Assembly (NCBI GenBank): GCA_037576215.1
Contig: JBANDB010000001.1
Span: 4,464,001 to 4,528,000, forward strand
Direction: 5' to 3'
Source: Armillaria gallica
Lineage: Eukaryota; Basidiomycota; Agaricomycetes; Agaricales; Physalacriaceae
Length of the DNA stretch: 64,000 nt
The notes below the pieces were generated by a model, which was not told the origin of the DNA, did no database searches, and was given only the letters and a program-made list of their open reading frames with translations. Below are positions 10,471-22,308 of this stretch, one piece after another; the stretch's first letter is position 1, and each line of letters begins with the position of its first letter. The translations under genes were made by a program, and so were the position numbers.

Positions 10471-11306
10471 ATGGGTATGGTTCTGATCTTTGTCAAGGAT
10501 TCCTCAGGACTAACCCAGTTCCTCCAGGGTACGCCGTATGGCTGGTGCCATCGAGTACCGAATCCTCTGCCCTCTCCGAGCTCATGTACTTCCGTCCAAA
10601 GTCATACACACAGGACTCGCGGTCTCGCTCCTACCCCTCCTTCTACCCACACATTACCCTCGTCACCTTTGATGATCCGCCATCCTCCTTCAACCTTGAC
10701 TCCATCTCCCTTGACAATCTGACTCCGCCCGTGGCTCACTTTGACTCCGTAAAACGCGGTAACAGCTATCTTGGCGCCCTTTCTATCGTGATCTCCCCAG
10801 TCAATAATCTCATGCCCCTCCGCGACGCAGTCACCGCTCACCTCGATACGCTGAACATCCGATGGAAGAGCCGCAGCTTCCCCCACATGTCCCTCTTCTA
10901 CGTCGACGAGCCCGACGAGCGAGATCGTCTTTATGCCGAGCTCATAAGCAGCAGGCGGATCCACGGGGACGGACGCCTGACGTTGACCGCCAATCCATTA
11001 ATGCAAGTGAAGACATTCACTGGGTCGGAGATTTGGTTGGTTGACTGCACGCGTTCAGTGAAGCGGTGGCACGTGATAGCGAAGAGATCTTTGGTCTCCC
11101 CCGCTCCCCCGCCACCACCGAAGGAGACAGTCCCTCAGAAGCAGACAGACAAAAGCATTCGCACAAGGCACCACAAAAGATCTCTCCCTGAACCTACCGC
11201 TGTGCCACCTGAACCTCCCCGCCGCAGACATACCTCCCCCAATTGTAAGTGCAACTCAGAGGTTTCGAGTACGATATGTTCTTAAGTATATCCTTTTACA
11301 GTATGA
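10471..11306 (+). CDS. 2H-family cyclic phosphodiesterase (unit B)
   Basis: Paralogue of the gene at 5982 and likely the same activity on cyclic phosphates such as ADP-ribose 1'',2''-cyclic phosphate. The first exon is again ATGG (10471-10474), spliced to 10528 to give MGYAVWLVPSSTE. Both catalytic signatures are intact (HITLVTF and HMSLFYV), and SEIWLVDCTRSVKRW is unchanged from unit A. The basic, Pro-rich C-terminal part differs more than the core. The intron near 11245 would splice into a stop almost at once (TGA at 11304-11306). Unspliced, the frame ends at 11285, so the tail found in unit A is lost in either case. Nothing in the core suggests loss of function, so both paralogues may be active. 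Confidence 0.83.
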
Positions 11307-11691
11307 CGTGGTTTAATGGACAGCTGGATGCCACGGTGGTGTTGACTACGGTTGAATTTGCGAGACTTTTATGATTCGTACAGTGGATCAGTCCCAACGC
11401 AGCGGTTCCGCACAGGACATTCAAACTCGAAGTGACGAATAACATACTGATATACCATACATATTTTATGAGGTACCTTCTACCTATCGTTCGTACATCT
11501 ATGTCAATTCTCGTGAATTCCTTGTACACTGCAGTTCCCTGGGCAGGCTCGATGAATCTACACGAGGATTCAAAAGTTTCCTTTCTGATCGTTAACAGCC
11601 TGAGATTGCTTTTAGATATAGGAGGAACTTACATGCATGTAGTAGACCGCGGTACCAATATTGAACAGCTCGAAATGGTACCATGCCGCAC

Positions 11692-12270
11692 TCAGTCCGC
11701 AGAGGGCTCATCATGGTACAAGACGCGGTTCACAAGTCCAATTGGAATATCATACAGCTCAGGAACCGCATCAGGACGAGCAAATGGAGTATATCCTTGC
11801 TCCCCCTCGCATACAGGAAGGTAATGAGACCGCGAATCTAACACCATAATGAATCACAGACTGAACAGAAATCGCAGCAACGACCTCACCAGTAAAAGTA
11901 CACGTATCCGAAAGAGATGGGGCACCGTAGATAGCTAGCGCAAAGTACACAAAGTACGCCAGTAGAAAGACGACAACGGAATACGCAGGGAGAAGGACCG
12001 CCCACTCTCTAGAGAAAATTGTCAGTTCTTTTGCTCTGCCATCCTTTTCAGTGCTCGCCTGCTGGGATACCACGTAACTCCAAGCCATTCAATGTATTCA
12101 TCTGGCAGAATCGCCCAGAGAAGGTAGACCACGAAAAGGAGAGACGTCGATGTCCATGCGACGAACCCATAAAATTCTGGTGCTCGACTGCGAAGCTCAG
12201 GAGGCGGAAGAGGAGGAAACGGTGCTAAAGGTGAAGTCGGTGTCGTTAATATTGAATCCCTTCTAGCCAT
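11692..12270 (-). CDS. PIG-P/Gpi19-like subunit of GPI-GlcNAc transferase (unit B)
   Basis: Second PIG-P gene, with exons 12270-12059, 12008-11890 and 11837-11692. Each exon has the same length as in unit A. The protein starts MARRDSILTTPTSP and differs in a few residues (for example DEYIEWLGV instead of DEYIKWLGV). Both membrane segments, PSREWA and the family C-terminus are kept, ending in SAD and TGA at 11694-11692. The first intron again needs a GC donor, here AG|GCGAGC. Because both copies are open and correctly spliced in silico, the genome probably makes two versions of this subunit. Confidence 0.9.
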
Positions 12271-13228
12271 TCCGCTGGGGATGTCTGACCCTACGTCCTT
12301 CGGTCCTCAGCGCGCCGCCGGGAGGTAGAGCCGAACCTTGTGACTGCCTATTTTGGATGGCAGTCTAGAAGTTGATGGGCAGGCTTCCTTTATTACTAAT
12401 AACTGGCTTCACATCGTACTTCGACTTCGACGTTCATTCACTTCGATGCTTCGTTTACTGTATTGTATCCAAGTGAAAGTGAGAAGTGTCGTACGAGAAT
12501 ACAAAGTATGTTCATCTTTCATCCTGCTTAAACACTCCGTAGGACGGTTTTCTCTTGTGTTTTTTTTTCTGGTGAAGGTCGACCGTTTTGACCCTGAGGG
12601 CCGCGGCAGCCATTTCGACGTCTTTTTGTCCGGAGTATCTGGGACGCGGGAGGATTCTGCAAGCGCGACATATTCAGTCTGGTGAGCTCCTGAAGCAATG
12701 CATCTGTTCGGGGAAGATGCTGGCTGGGTATGATTGAATTCGCGTGCAGGTACGTCTCTAGCTTGGGTAAATCGGTCTTTTCTAGCTCATGGAGAACTCG
12801 TATTAGGCTTTGTTCCTCCAGATCTTGCCGGAATTTTGCGCTTCAACGTTGGCCATTTTTCTCATATAAATATGACGTGTACGAAGCTCTGCGAATCCAA
12901 GAATGGGGCACGCGGACGTCAAGATTGGTATTTCTGGTGCATCCATGATAGCCTATAGGCAGTCACCTCGCTGGACTCACTGTGGCGATGAGAGCATGAG
13001 ACCAGTGGGGTCTCCTGGAATATATCATGGTTTGACTAATCAACTTTGAGCTTCAAGATACGCCCAAGGCGTCTATATAGCCATCGCCGCAGTGGCTCTA
13101 ATTCCGTCCTCATTCCGTCCTTCATCCCCTCCATAGGAACTACACGGCCCCGTCAGACTGGTTCGAGTCTAGTAGCTGAAGGATAGCCCCAAGTAACCAA
13201 GTTGTCTGTGGACCTTATAGCAGCCAAG
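12271..13228. other. Intergenic region before the beta-xylosidase gene
   Basis: No gene recognised. Open frames at 12353-12685 and 12730-12958 have no family motif. The right end is presumably the promoter of the GH3 gene: a TATATAG-like stretch lies near 13073, about 155 bases before the ATG. Confidence 0.4.
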
Positions 13229-15896
13229 ATGTCTATCACTTTTACGGCGGCAGCCCTGCTCCTAGTAACGACAACAAGAGCCGCATTTCCCGACTGCATC
13301 AATGGAGTATTGAAGAATAATAATGTTTGCAATACATCAGCATGTGAGTATTGCAGGACCTCGCTATCCATGACCACTGCTCTAATGCGTTATCAGCACC
13401 CCTCGACAGAGCAACCGCGTTAATATCACTCTTCACCGTCGCAGAAAAACTCAACAACACTGGCAACAGCAGTCCCGGCGTCCCCCGTATTGGTCTCCCG
13501 CCATACCAATGGTGGAGCGAGGCCCTGCACGGTGTTGCCAACTCTCCAGGAGTGCAGTTCACTAGCTCCGGGGACTACAGTTATGCTACTTCGTTTCCGC
13601 AGCCCATCACCATGGGCGCGGCGTTCGATGATCAGCTGATCAGAGATGTTGGTACCGTTGTCAGTACGGAAGCTAGGGTGTTTAACAATGCTGGTAGGGC
13701 TGGATTGGATTTTTGGACGCCGAATATCAATCCTTTCAAGGACCCACGATGGGGACGGGGACAGGGTGAGTCTTGATATTGTTCCAGCTTCTGGATCTGT
13801 GAATGTCTGATGAAGAAGTAGAAACACCGGGTGAAGACCCTTATCATCTTTCTTCGTACGTGCATGCTTTGGTAGACGGCTTGCAAGGGGGCTACGATCC
13901 CAAGTACAAACGTGTTGTGGCCACCTGCAAACATTTCGCAGGTCAGCTATATTTTTCACCTTTCAAAGTGTCAGACTGACTGTATTGCAGGCTACGATGT
14001 GGAAAATTGGAATGGGAACTTCAGGTACCAATTCGACGCCCAGATCTCATCCCAAGATCTGGCCGAATACTATCTGCCGCCTTTCCAGAGCTGCGCCCGA
14101 GACTCCAATGTCGGTTCCTTCATGTGCTCATACAGTCAGTGAGCCTTTTGTTATATAACTGTCTCGCGCTGACATCCTCAGATGCCGTAAACGGTGTACC
14201 AACCTGCGCAGATCCATACTTGCTCCAAACAATTCTTCGGGAGCATTGGGGCTGGACCAACGACCAGCAATACGTGACCAGCGATTGCGACGCTGTGCAA
14301 AACATCTACCTACCCCATGAGTATACCGCGACCAGAGAAGAAGCCGTGGCAGCCGCATTAATAGCCGGTACAGATCTGGACTGCGGTACTTATTACCAGA
14401 ATCACCTCCCAGCGGCCTTCGAGCAAGGTCTGTTCAACGAGTCAACGCTTGATCAAGCATTGATACGGCAGTACTCCGCACTTGTTCGTCTTGGTTATTT
14501 CGATCCTCCAGAGGAGCAACCATATCGGCAGCTAAGCTTCAATGACGTTTCAACACCCGAGGCACAAAAACTGGCCTACAAGGCGGCAGTTGAAGGCATT
14601 GTTTTACTCAAGAACGACGGCCTGCTTCCGCTGTCTCTCCAAAACAACTCCTCCATCGCGCTCATTGGGAGCTGGGCCAACGCAACCCAGCAGATGCAGG
14701 GAAACTACTTTGGCCAAGCTCCATACCTTCGTAGCCCTCTGTATGCCGCTCAGCAGCTCGGCATAACCATCAATTACGCCCAGGGAGTTACCGGTCAAGG
14801 AGACCCAACAACCGGCAACTGGCTTCCCGTTTGGACCGCCGTCAGCAAGTCCGACATCATAATCTTCGCAGACGGCATCGATGACTCTGTAGAGTCAGAG
14901 AGCAAGGATCGCGTCTCCATCTCCTGGACAGGCGCTCAGCTCGACTTGATCGGACAGCTAGCGAGTTACGGCAAACCAATGATTGTACTACAGATGGGCG
15001 GCGGTCAAATCGACTCGTTGCCGATAAAAAACAACCCAAACATCTCAGCACTCATATGGGGAGGCTTCCCCGGCCAGGACGGTGGTGTCGCGCTCATAGA
15101 CATCATCACCGGCAAAGCAGCACCAGCAGGCCGCCTCCCAATCACACAATACCCCGCCTCCTACATCAACGAGGTCCCAATGACCGACATGTCTCTCCGG
15201 CCAGGGCCGCACAGTCCAGGAAGAACATACAAATGGTACAAAGGCACCCCGACCTACGATTTCGGCGCCGGACTCCACTACACCAACTTCAGCGCCTCGA
15301 TCACTTCCCCTGTGATGCAGAGCTACAACATCGCGTCCCTGACATCCAACTGTACGGAGAAATACCTCGACCGCTGCTCTTTCCTCTCCTCACCCTTGTC
15401 CGTCACAGTTAGCAATACAGGCACTACAGCTTCCGACTATGTAACCCTCGCCTTCCTAACCGGCTCTTTCGGCCCGACACCATACCCTAAGAAATCCCTC
15501 GTCGCGTACCAGCGTCTGTTCGATATAGCTGGCGGCGCGGCGGATACCGCTCGGTTGAACCTGACACTTGGGTCTCTGGCACGGTATGATGAGCAGGGAA
15601 ACAGAGTGTTGTATCCGGGGGATTATGCGGTGGTGATTGATACGGCCCCGCTGGCGATGGTTAACTTTACGTTGACGGGGGAGCAGAGGGTGTTGGAGGA
15701 GTGGCCGCAACCGCCGGGGAGGAGAGGGGGAGTGGAGTGGAGGGGCTGGAGGGGTATTTTGTTGGGGGGTATGGAAGTGGGCAGGGGGGTGAGGAACAGC
15801 CTTTGGAATAGGTGTAGTGGAAGGTTAGTTTGTATTTTGAGGTACGAAGTATATGTGAACAGATTTCCAAGCTGCGACGAGAATGCCCAGTCCTGA
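13229..15896 (+). CDS. Secreted GH3 xylan 1,4-beta-xylosidase
   Basis: A beta-xylosidase of glycoside hydrolase family 3, releasing xylose from xylo-oligosaccharides outside the cell. Exons are 13229-13343, 13397-13765, 13822-13941, 13991-14134 and 14182 to the stop, all GT-AG and in phase, about 820 residues in the long frame. The start MSITFTAAALLLVTTTRA is a signal peptide. Family blocks follow: [61 protein letters not shown], and VTSDCDAV with the expected nucleophile Asp. Later come GIVLLKNDGLLPL, LIWGGFPGQDGG, AGRLPITQYPASY and a fibronectin-III-like C-terminal domain. After EEWPQPP the frame looks unlike family members. Another frame reads EGYFVGGYGSGQGGEEQPLE and stops at 15811, suggesting a one-base slip in a G-rich stretch. 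An upstream in-frame ATG at 13202 is less likely because it would bury the signal peptide. Confidence 0.9.
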
Positions 15897-18589
15897 GGCT
15901 TGCGTGATAGTTGAAGCAGGGAATACTACGATAAACGCGTGTTGTATCATGACTGCTGTTTGAGAGACGAGTCCCTTTGGACGATTCCTCAGCTGATACC
16001 ACACATGAACAATCTCGTGTAGTATCAAAACCGATTAATCTACCGGCCACCTCGACCATTTCTTATTGGGACCTTGTGCTGCTACCAACACCAACACCGG
16101 TCAAGGACCGGATGATTCCGGAAATACTGAAATACGTTTACATCTTGCGGCACGAAAAGTATACAATCTTTGTGACATAAGATGATTCATGGATGAGAGC
16201 CTCTGGTATCGGGTGGCTCAATATATTATGAAGGTACGTGTAGATTCAATGTGGATTGGCAATGGTTCAAGTTCCTCGACTAGTATACGCGAAGGAGCCA
16301 AATCCCTGTACACACCTGTGCGTAAAAGGTTATTCAGGTGTCTGTTCGTTATCAGGGTTCCCAAACGCCTATCGTCGCCCAAACAGCGTTGTGGATTGGA
16401 TCGGATTCATCAGAAATATATGAAGGAAAGAAAACAATAGAGTTCAAAGCATGAACTGTTTCGAATGTTGTTGAACCTCTCTACACAATGCGGACACTCA
16501 CCCTTTTGGAGTTCAATACTCGTAGGTGGTTTGTTCTGATCTTTCTTCATATGTATTGGTAGATTCGAGGCCGCGCGAGACTCGGCGGCATACAGATAGA
16601 TAGTACGTTTCTCATTATGTCCTGAGTACGGGGCACCACCGAGTACACGCGCTTGAGAGATAGGGACACGGCGCCGTGGTATAAGCCAATGATTCGTCTA
16701 GGAATACGAACACGTTTTCCAGGCGGCAAAAGATAAGGAGGCCGCTCTGGTCACATTCAATGGTGCACGAAACCTGTATTTGAGCGCGTGAGTATTCGGA
16801 GCTTGACTAAGAGAAATGGACTAGTCATTGAGGGCCATCACATTTGTGTGGTATTACCGAGTCCTATATTCAAATATTTTTGTTATTCTACAAGACTGCT
16901 TAAAGTTACTGATTCCCAGTCTTAAGAGCAATACTATACTTAGCCGATGTGGACCGCTGCGAGCACGGCAGGTACGAGTCCGAAGCCCAGGTACCCTTAC
17001 TACGTCTGCATCCAAAATTTCCCGTCATTTGAAACAGTACTTTGAACTTCAATTGAAGTCTCGAATTCATGGTTCTCATGGGTGTCTCGTAGACTTGAAA
17101 GTTGAGAAGAGTCGAACGTGTACCGTTGGCAATGGTACAAGTGAAAGAAGCAGCGCAATCCACGAGGTCGACCTCCGATCGCCAGCCAGCAAGTTCAACT
17201 CGGTCACTGCCGTGCCAACATCCAGCACCTTGCTTTCGCCTCATTTCGCTACTGTATGTCCAGCCATTTCTTTGATAAAAATCAACGGACTCGATGGACG
17301 ATCTCTTAACACGTAGCCCGGTCCCCTGGTGCATCAAAATCAATGATTTACGATTCGTCAGTACATTCATCTGCCCCAGGATTCCCATCAACTAGGGAAA
17401 CTGGAGCTGCGCATCAAGCCTCTTCGCCAGGACACCGACAAATTAGGATCTAGGAAAGTCCTCTCTTTTGTCTCGTGCTTGGTATGATTGAACTTCCAAG
17501 TCTTCCGTGAGAAGAAAGTTCCGGCTGGGGTAGCTTCTATTAAATTAACGTGGGTTCGCAATTGGCCAATGTTCTTATCATATCAATTTCGCCGTTGAAT
17601 TAGTAACCTAGTTCATTGTCAGATGATGTATTTCCCGTATTATTTTTGCTGAAACAGATGAACAACGGTACCTGCCGCACTGCAATGAGATAAGCTGTAC
17701 GTGGACATGAAATATACATTCGAATTTTCAGAATCAAGTGAATCGGCGTCACGGGATATCAGTTGTCGATATTCAAAGAACAATGGTGTCATGAATACGC
17801 CGCAGAAGATGGTATCGTTCTAATAGCTGACTGACACCTTTGCGGCGAGCGGGTCCATACCTCCTCCAGTGATTATTCTCCACCACCGTTCAAGCACAGC
17901 TATAACAGACGTATGCCGTTTGAATCCTAAGCACTGTGGCACATTGATGTGAACCTGTGTTCCGGTGCTAGTATAGCATAAGGTCCTCACTTGAGAACTC
18001 GAACATACGAAGTCTGAAGATTGCCGATGTGTATAACATCCATTACCCTGGACCTGGACGAAGATGACGAGTATCAACACGTATAGCATCGGCTCTGACT
18101 TCCTTCATACGCGTCTGACAACCCAGAGGATATAAATTCGTTCGGAAGAGCCAAGTACAAATTTGCGCTTCGCGGGCCTCGTCAGACAGGGCAATCATAA
18201 TGCTGCGATAAGTTTTGTATGATTAGACTCTTGTTTTCGAAGAGAAGACACGCGCTAGTCCAACGTACTGAATCAACCGGGGACTTATCCGTAGGATTTT
18301 GTTGATTTTCATGCGTCTTCTCGTAGTCGTTCATATAGAAAGATGGGATTTGTCTGCACTTGTAGGCCGAAAAGGCCCTGGTCTTGATTGCATGGCTTCG
18401 TAAAACAGGTTTCGGGACTTGGGAGCATGAACAGGGACCATTGTAATGACTTGCCGTAGATCCTGAGAGAATTAATTGACGAAAACGCGTGCAGAACGCG
18501 TAAACGGGCGCGATAGAAAACAGAGTCGGAAAGTCGTGGTGTGGTGACGTTGAAGGAAGGAGCTCGGGCCGAAGAGCGACTGGTATGTC
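15897..18589. other. Non-coding or unrecognised stretch
   Basis: No recognisable gene. Open frames at 16828-17316 (plus) and 16906-17391 (minus) overlap each other and show no known motif. A 89-codon minus-strand frame at 17820-18089 starts with a hydrophobic MLYVLILVIFVQVQG like a signal peptide and is rich in Cys, with a TTTATAT box about 40 bases upstream. It could be a small secreted protein, but nothing else supports it. Confidence 0.35.
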
Positions 18590-20041
18590 TTATGTCATCA
18601 TCGCTCTTTGAGTTTGCCATTCACATTATTCGTACCTTCAACTGGCCTCACGTTTTCCAAATCCAATGCGACATCTACCGCATTTTGCCTGGACCTACGA
18701 TTGCTCCTTCGACAGCTGTACTCCGCTTCAACCCCTTTCCAAGTCACCGTTCCTCACCGAGCTGCATGGCGCGTTCGGGCAGTCGAAAGAGACTCTTACA
18801 AAGTCCAATTTCTACGGTGAATATGCGCAAATACTGCTAGCAGTGCCACGCTGATTAATTCCCCAGGCACTTGCTAATATCGTCTGATTTGGTCTTTGCT
18901 ATCAGCCAGCGGCCAATGATTGGACAGTGGCTATCATACGCTGTAAACCATTCTCGGCATGGCTTTGGGGTCTGTCCATACGCGGCGATAATGGTAGGGA
19001 TCATTGAGGAAGGGTATCAGGTGCGTTCATTGTTCTCCGTTGTGTCTATTTCTTTTCAGCTCTGTGTTCTCTAAGTGTCTTGGAATCGTGCCAGCGCATC
19101 CCAATCCAGGAATACCTTAGCCCTGCAAAACATCCATACCAGCTACGCCTATTCTCCTTGACCGCTTGCCGTGCGATACCTCACAGAAGGATTCTCGCAC
19201 AATATTCCACCGCCCCTCTTGCCAATTTTACAGAGACCGAAAAGACAGCTCCACCAGCCTCCTATCGCTGCATCAATATGTATCTTTGGCTGAGTAACCC
19301 ATCACGATAGTGCATCCAGCTCCGTCACCACATTGTTTCCAACACATTCGCCTCGATCCATTACACAATATCATTTTGTACATTCATCGGATCCTGGTTT
19401 ACAGAGATGCCGTCTTCCAAGTGTAACATTGGTGAATACAAGGCTTCTTTGTGGGCTCTTGGATACCGGAATACCCAAGCAATAGACGGTAAGCCTTGTT
19501 TATTATCTTCCAGCTCGATGATAATGATCTGAGGTCATCATCCTTTAGGAAACCATCTTCGAAGGCCTTGATTGTGGACAGTTCATGTTGTTGGATATTT
19601 GTGGGATGACGGTGTGTATCTATTCGGTCTTATTAATTCCATAATCTCATTTTACCCAAAGATATTCAAATGACGAAGCACATTCTGTGATTTCAAGGAT
19701 GTGCAGAATGTCCTGTAGGCTGGAATGTGGCCGGAGGGGATTTTACCTCTTGTCTCAGCGGTTCCCTATGTTGTTCTTGAGATCGGCGAGCCTCATGATC
19801 CGTATGCGAACAAAGACGGGGAGGGCTCCACCGGGCCAACCCACTCTCTCGTTACACAGTGACATCCAGGTCACTTCTTGCGCAGGTTGATGAGAAAATT
19901 CAGGAGTACGAGACCATCAAGGTGGTGTCCTCGGCACAGTTCGGCATCAAGTTCTCTATTCTGGCCAACGATGTGCTGCAATGTCCCCCAAATTTATCGA
20001 AGAGCAATAATTACACACACGTTCGATTTCTGTCGCAATAA
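18590..20041 (+). pseudogene. Remnant of a multi-exon gene of unknown function
   Basis: Several stretches read as plausible exons in one direction: ELHGAFGQSKETLTKSNFYG, then LISSDLVFAISQRPMIGQWL ... GVCPYAAIMVGIIEEGYQ (ending at a GTGCGT donor), RIPIQEYLSPAKHPYQLRLF, SWFTEMPSSKCNIGEYKASL (ending before GTAAGC), TIFEGLDCGQFMLLDICGMT, and QVDEKIQEYETIKVVSSAQF to the end. In-frame stops interrupt it (for example after MTKHIL near 19689), and some joins need frame changes. The protein family is not recognised. It could be an active gene whose exon borders I have placed wrongly, but the stops favour decay. Confidence 0.4.
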
Positions 20042-21561
20042 CACTGCTATATCTCATACCGCGGTCGAAAGTGCGCGTATCCAAACCTCGGGGTTCTCGT
20101 TCTGAGCTGTTGACCGACCTTCCTTCAATAGACACTCTTCCTCCTGCTGACAGGCTGTAACATATCCGATGGCTCCGCGCTATTCAGAGACCGCATAGGT
20201 GGTCCTCGTGGGCTGACGCACAGATACACATTTAATCGAAGAACCACACTCTTATTTCTCCGAAACAAGCTAGAGAGGCTTCTGAGAGATGGAAGTTGTT
20301 CGGAATCGGGTTTGGCGGGTACAATGGAGGGTTCTCTGCGGTTCATAATGGTTTGTTCTCACTATTCATGTTTAACGAAGAAACTCAATGTGTTTACGAG
20401 GAGATCGACAGATATGTCTGACTACGAAACCATCACGGGCATTTTCCGATAGTTCTTTTTGGGCGCATAACTCTGATAAGCGTTTAGCGCTGGTTGGTAA
20501 GTATTCCGGCAGTTCCAGGTCGCCGTAATGATCTTATCTTCTTGGCACTGGTCCCGAGTAATGGATGCAACGTTGTACGGTATTTGTACATTTGAATTCT
20601 TCCTGCGGCGATACCGTTAGGCTAATATTGGATATGCGCAGGTCTGCATCAGTACAACATGGCGCATAGTGATGAAACTGTGGGCTTTGTCTGAACGATA
20701 GCGGGATGAATGGATCTGCTTGCTGCAAAGACGTTACTGTGCGAGCGGGATTAGCAGATGGATGTTGGTCCAGGTACGTTATTCGTGCATTCAGCGAACT
20801 CAAATTATTCAATAGCACATCTTTTCTCGTCTTGTTAGGTCATTCATTATTGAATGTGCCCTAAATGCTACAGAAACAGATGCTATTTCTATCAGTGAAA
20901 GGTGTATCTTGAACGGCGTCATGTGCTCCTATAATTGCGAGGCTGTACTGAAACGGACATGTAGAATTCTGCGGAGATGTCTGTCGTAAAACTAAACATA
21001 TCTACTGTATCGTGAATACACCGCTTTCGCTCGTCAAGCATGAATACTGGGGAAGAACTATTTGAATGTGCGATTGAATGGGGAGAAACCCTCTGTTGTA
21101 CCTGCGAAATCCGATTCCGAAGGCCTTCCATCTCTCAGAAGCTGCTCCAGCATGTTTAAGAGGAATAAAGAGGTAGCATTCTTCCGTTAGACGCGTACCG
21201 GTGCGTCAGACCACGAGGAAGATGACCTGCCAGCTACACCGCTTGTGAACATTCGTCACCGTTCTGTTTACCGGTGCCACCATAGAGAATCACAGGGAGC
21301 TTGCGAGGTCACCATTGGATTCTCCTGTATCGAGGACGGGGTAGGGATCAGACAGTAGTTGTACGGTCAATGGAGGGCAGGGGGATGGGTGTTGGGCATA
21401 GTCATCAACATTGTCATGACAATGTCAGATAGGAAAAACAGGCCTGATAGCCATGACCCTCCATATCGATAATGGGGGATGCACACCATGCCTGCAGATG
21501 GCACTTGATTTTGGATCCTCCGCTTCATCCATGGTCGTTTCTGTGTACCAAATCACCTTGT
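20042..21561. other. Unrecognised stretch left of the hAT element
   Basis: Short open frames on the minus strand (20125-20346, 20534-20818, 20919-21131) lack family motifs. Nothing else is visible. Confidence 0.35.
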
Positions 21562-21569
21562 GTGGGCAA

Positions 21570-22300
21570 TAGGGCTGCGTGCCGTAACCGTGTTGTACGG
21601 TTTTCAGTAACCGTTATACGGAAGATGTGCCGAAGCCGAAAGCAACCTGCTAACCATTCATACGGTACGGTATACGGCTGTTCCGTCGCCGTCAAGAACC
21701 CCTACAGACGGCCGTACAACGTCATAATACGGCTTATTGCATCAGACTTTGGATCTTATCTAGAGCCATTTTTAGAGCAAGCATATCGTGCAAAATGGCG
21801 CCATGCAACGATTAGCCAATCCTGGATTTACCGTTTCGTTGCTCTATTCCGCAGTTTGACTGTTCACGTCTGTCTGGCAGGGTCTCATGAATTCTTGTCC
21901 ACATTCAGGGCAGCGCGCGTGACTTTCCCTCAAGTCTGGGACGCCTCTGGCCCAGTTCAACTTGATTGTATAGGTTTATTCTGCAGTTCTTTTGTGACAT
22001 CTGACTTGTCTTCCGCTCCAAGCAAGCCCCAAGTTCCGTTTTTTTGGACATCGATTCTCTTCTTTGTCCCTCAAACCATCAAGCCATGCTGCACACTCTC
22101 TCTTGTAAGTCTATAGGAGTGAATTCATTTTATACTTGGGTACACAGTCGTCAACGGCCGTAGATGGCCGTAAGGTACCCGTACCGACGCCGACAAGGCT
22201 TTGAATTTTACTATACGGTACGGTGTACAGATAATTCCGTGACCGTCTGGGACCATGGCTTTACGGCCGTATACCATATACGGTACGGTGCGCAGCCCTA
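21570..22300. mobile_element. Non-autonomous hAT-type element, 731 bp
   Basis: The ends are TAGGGCTGCG and, inverted, CGCAGCCCTA, a perfect 10-bp terminal inverted repeat with the TA-G-G start typical of hAT elements. The element is flanked by the exact 8-bp direct repeat GTGGGCAA at 21562-21569 and 22301-22308. Inside, both subterminal regions are packed with short motifs containing CCGTA/TACGG, as hAT ends often are. No transposase is present, so it would need one in trans. The exact duplication and intact ends suggest it is fairly young. It keeps many CpG sites, unlike the decayed repeats to its right. Confidence 0.88.
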
Positions 22301-22308
22301 GTGGGCAA

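Larger units (their letters stand above)
10425..12275. repeat. Duplicated block, copy B (phosphodiesterase + PIG-P)
   Basis: Counterpart of the block at about 5940-7955. Both genes are retained with the same exon structure. The stretch 11307-11691 between them matches the 3' region of unit A, with a small insertion of about 60 bases around 11635-11690 and a different 3' end of the phosphodiesterase gene. Confidence 0.9.

Noticed and set aside
13158..13175. GGTTCGAGTCT, like a tRNA B-box
   Set aside because: No A-box, acceptor stem or anticodon arm can be formed around it.
13153..13959. Minus-strand open frames across the GH3 gene
   Set aside because: They are antisense shadows of well-supported exons.
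21472..22116. 214-codon open frame on the plus strand
   Set aside because: It crosses the left boundary of the hAT element and its target duplication and shows no domain, so it is not a real gene.
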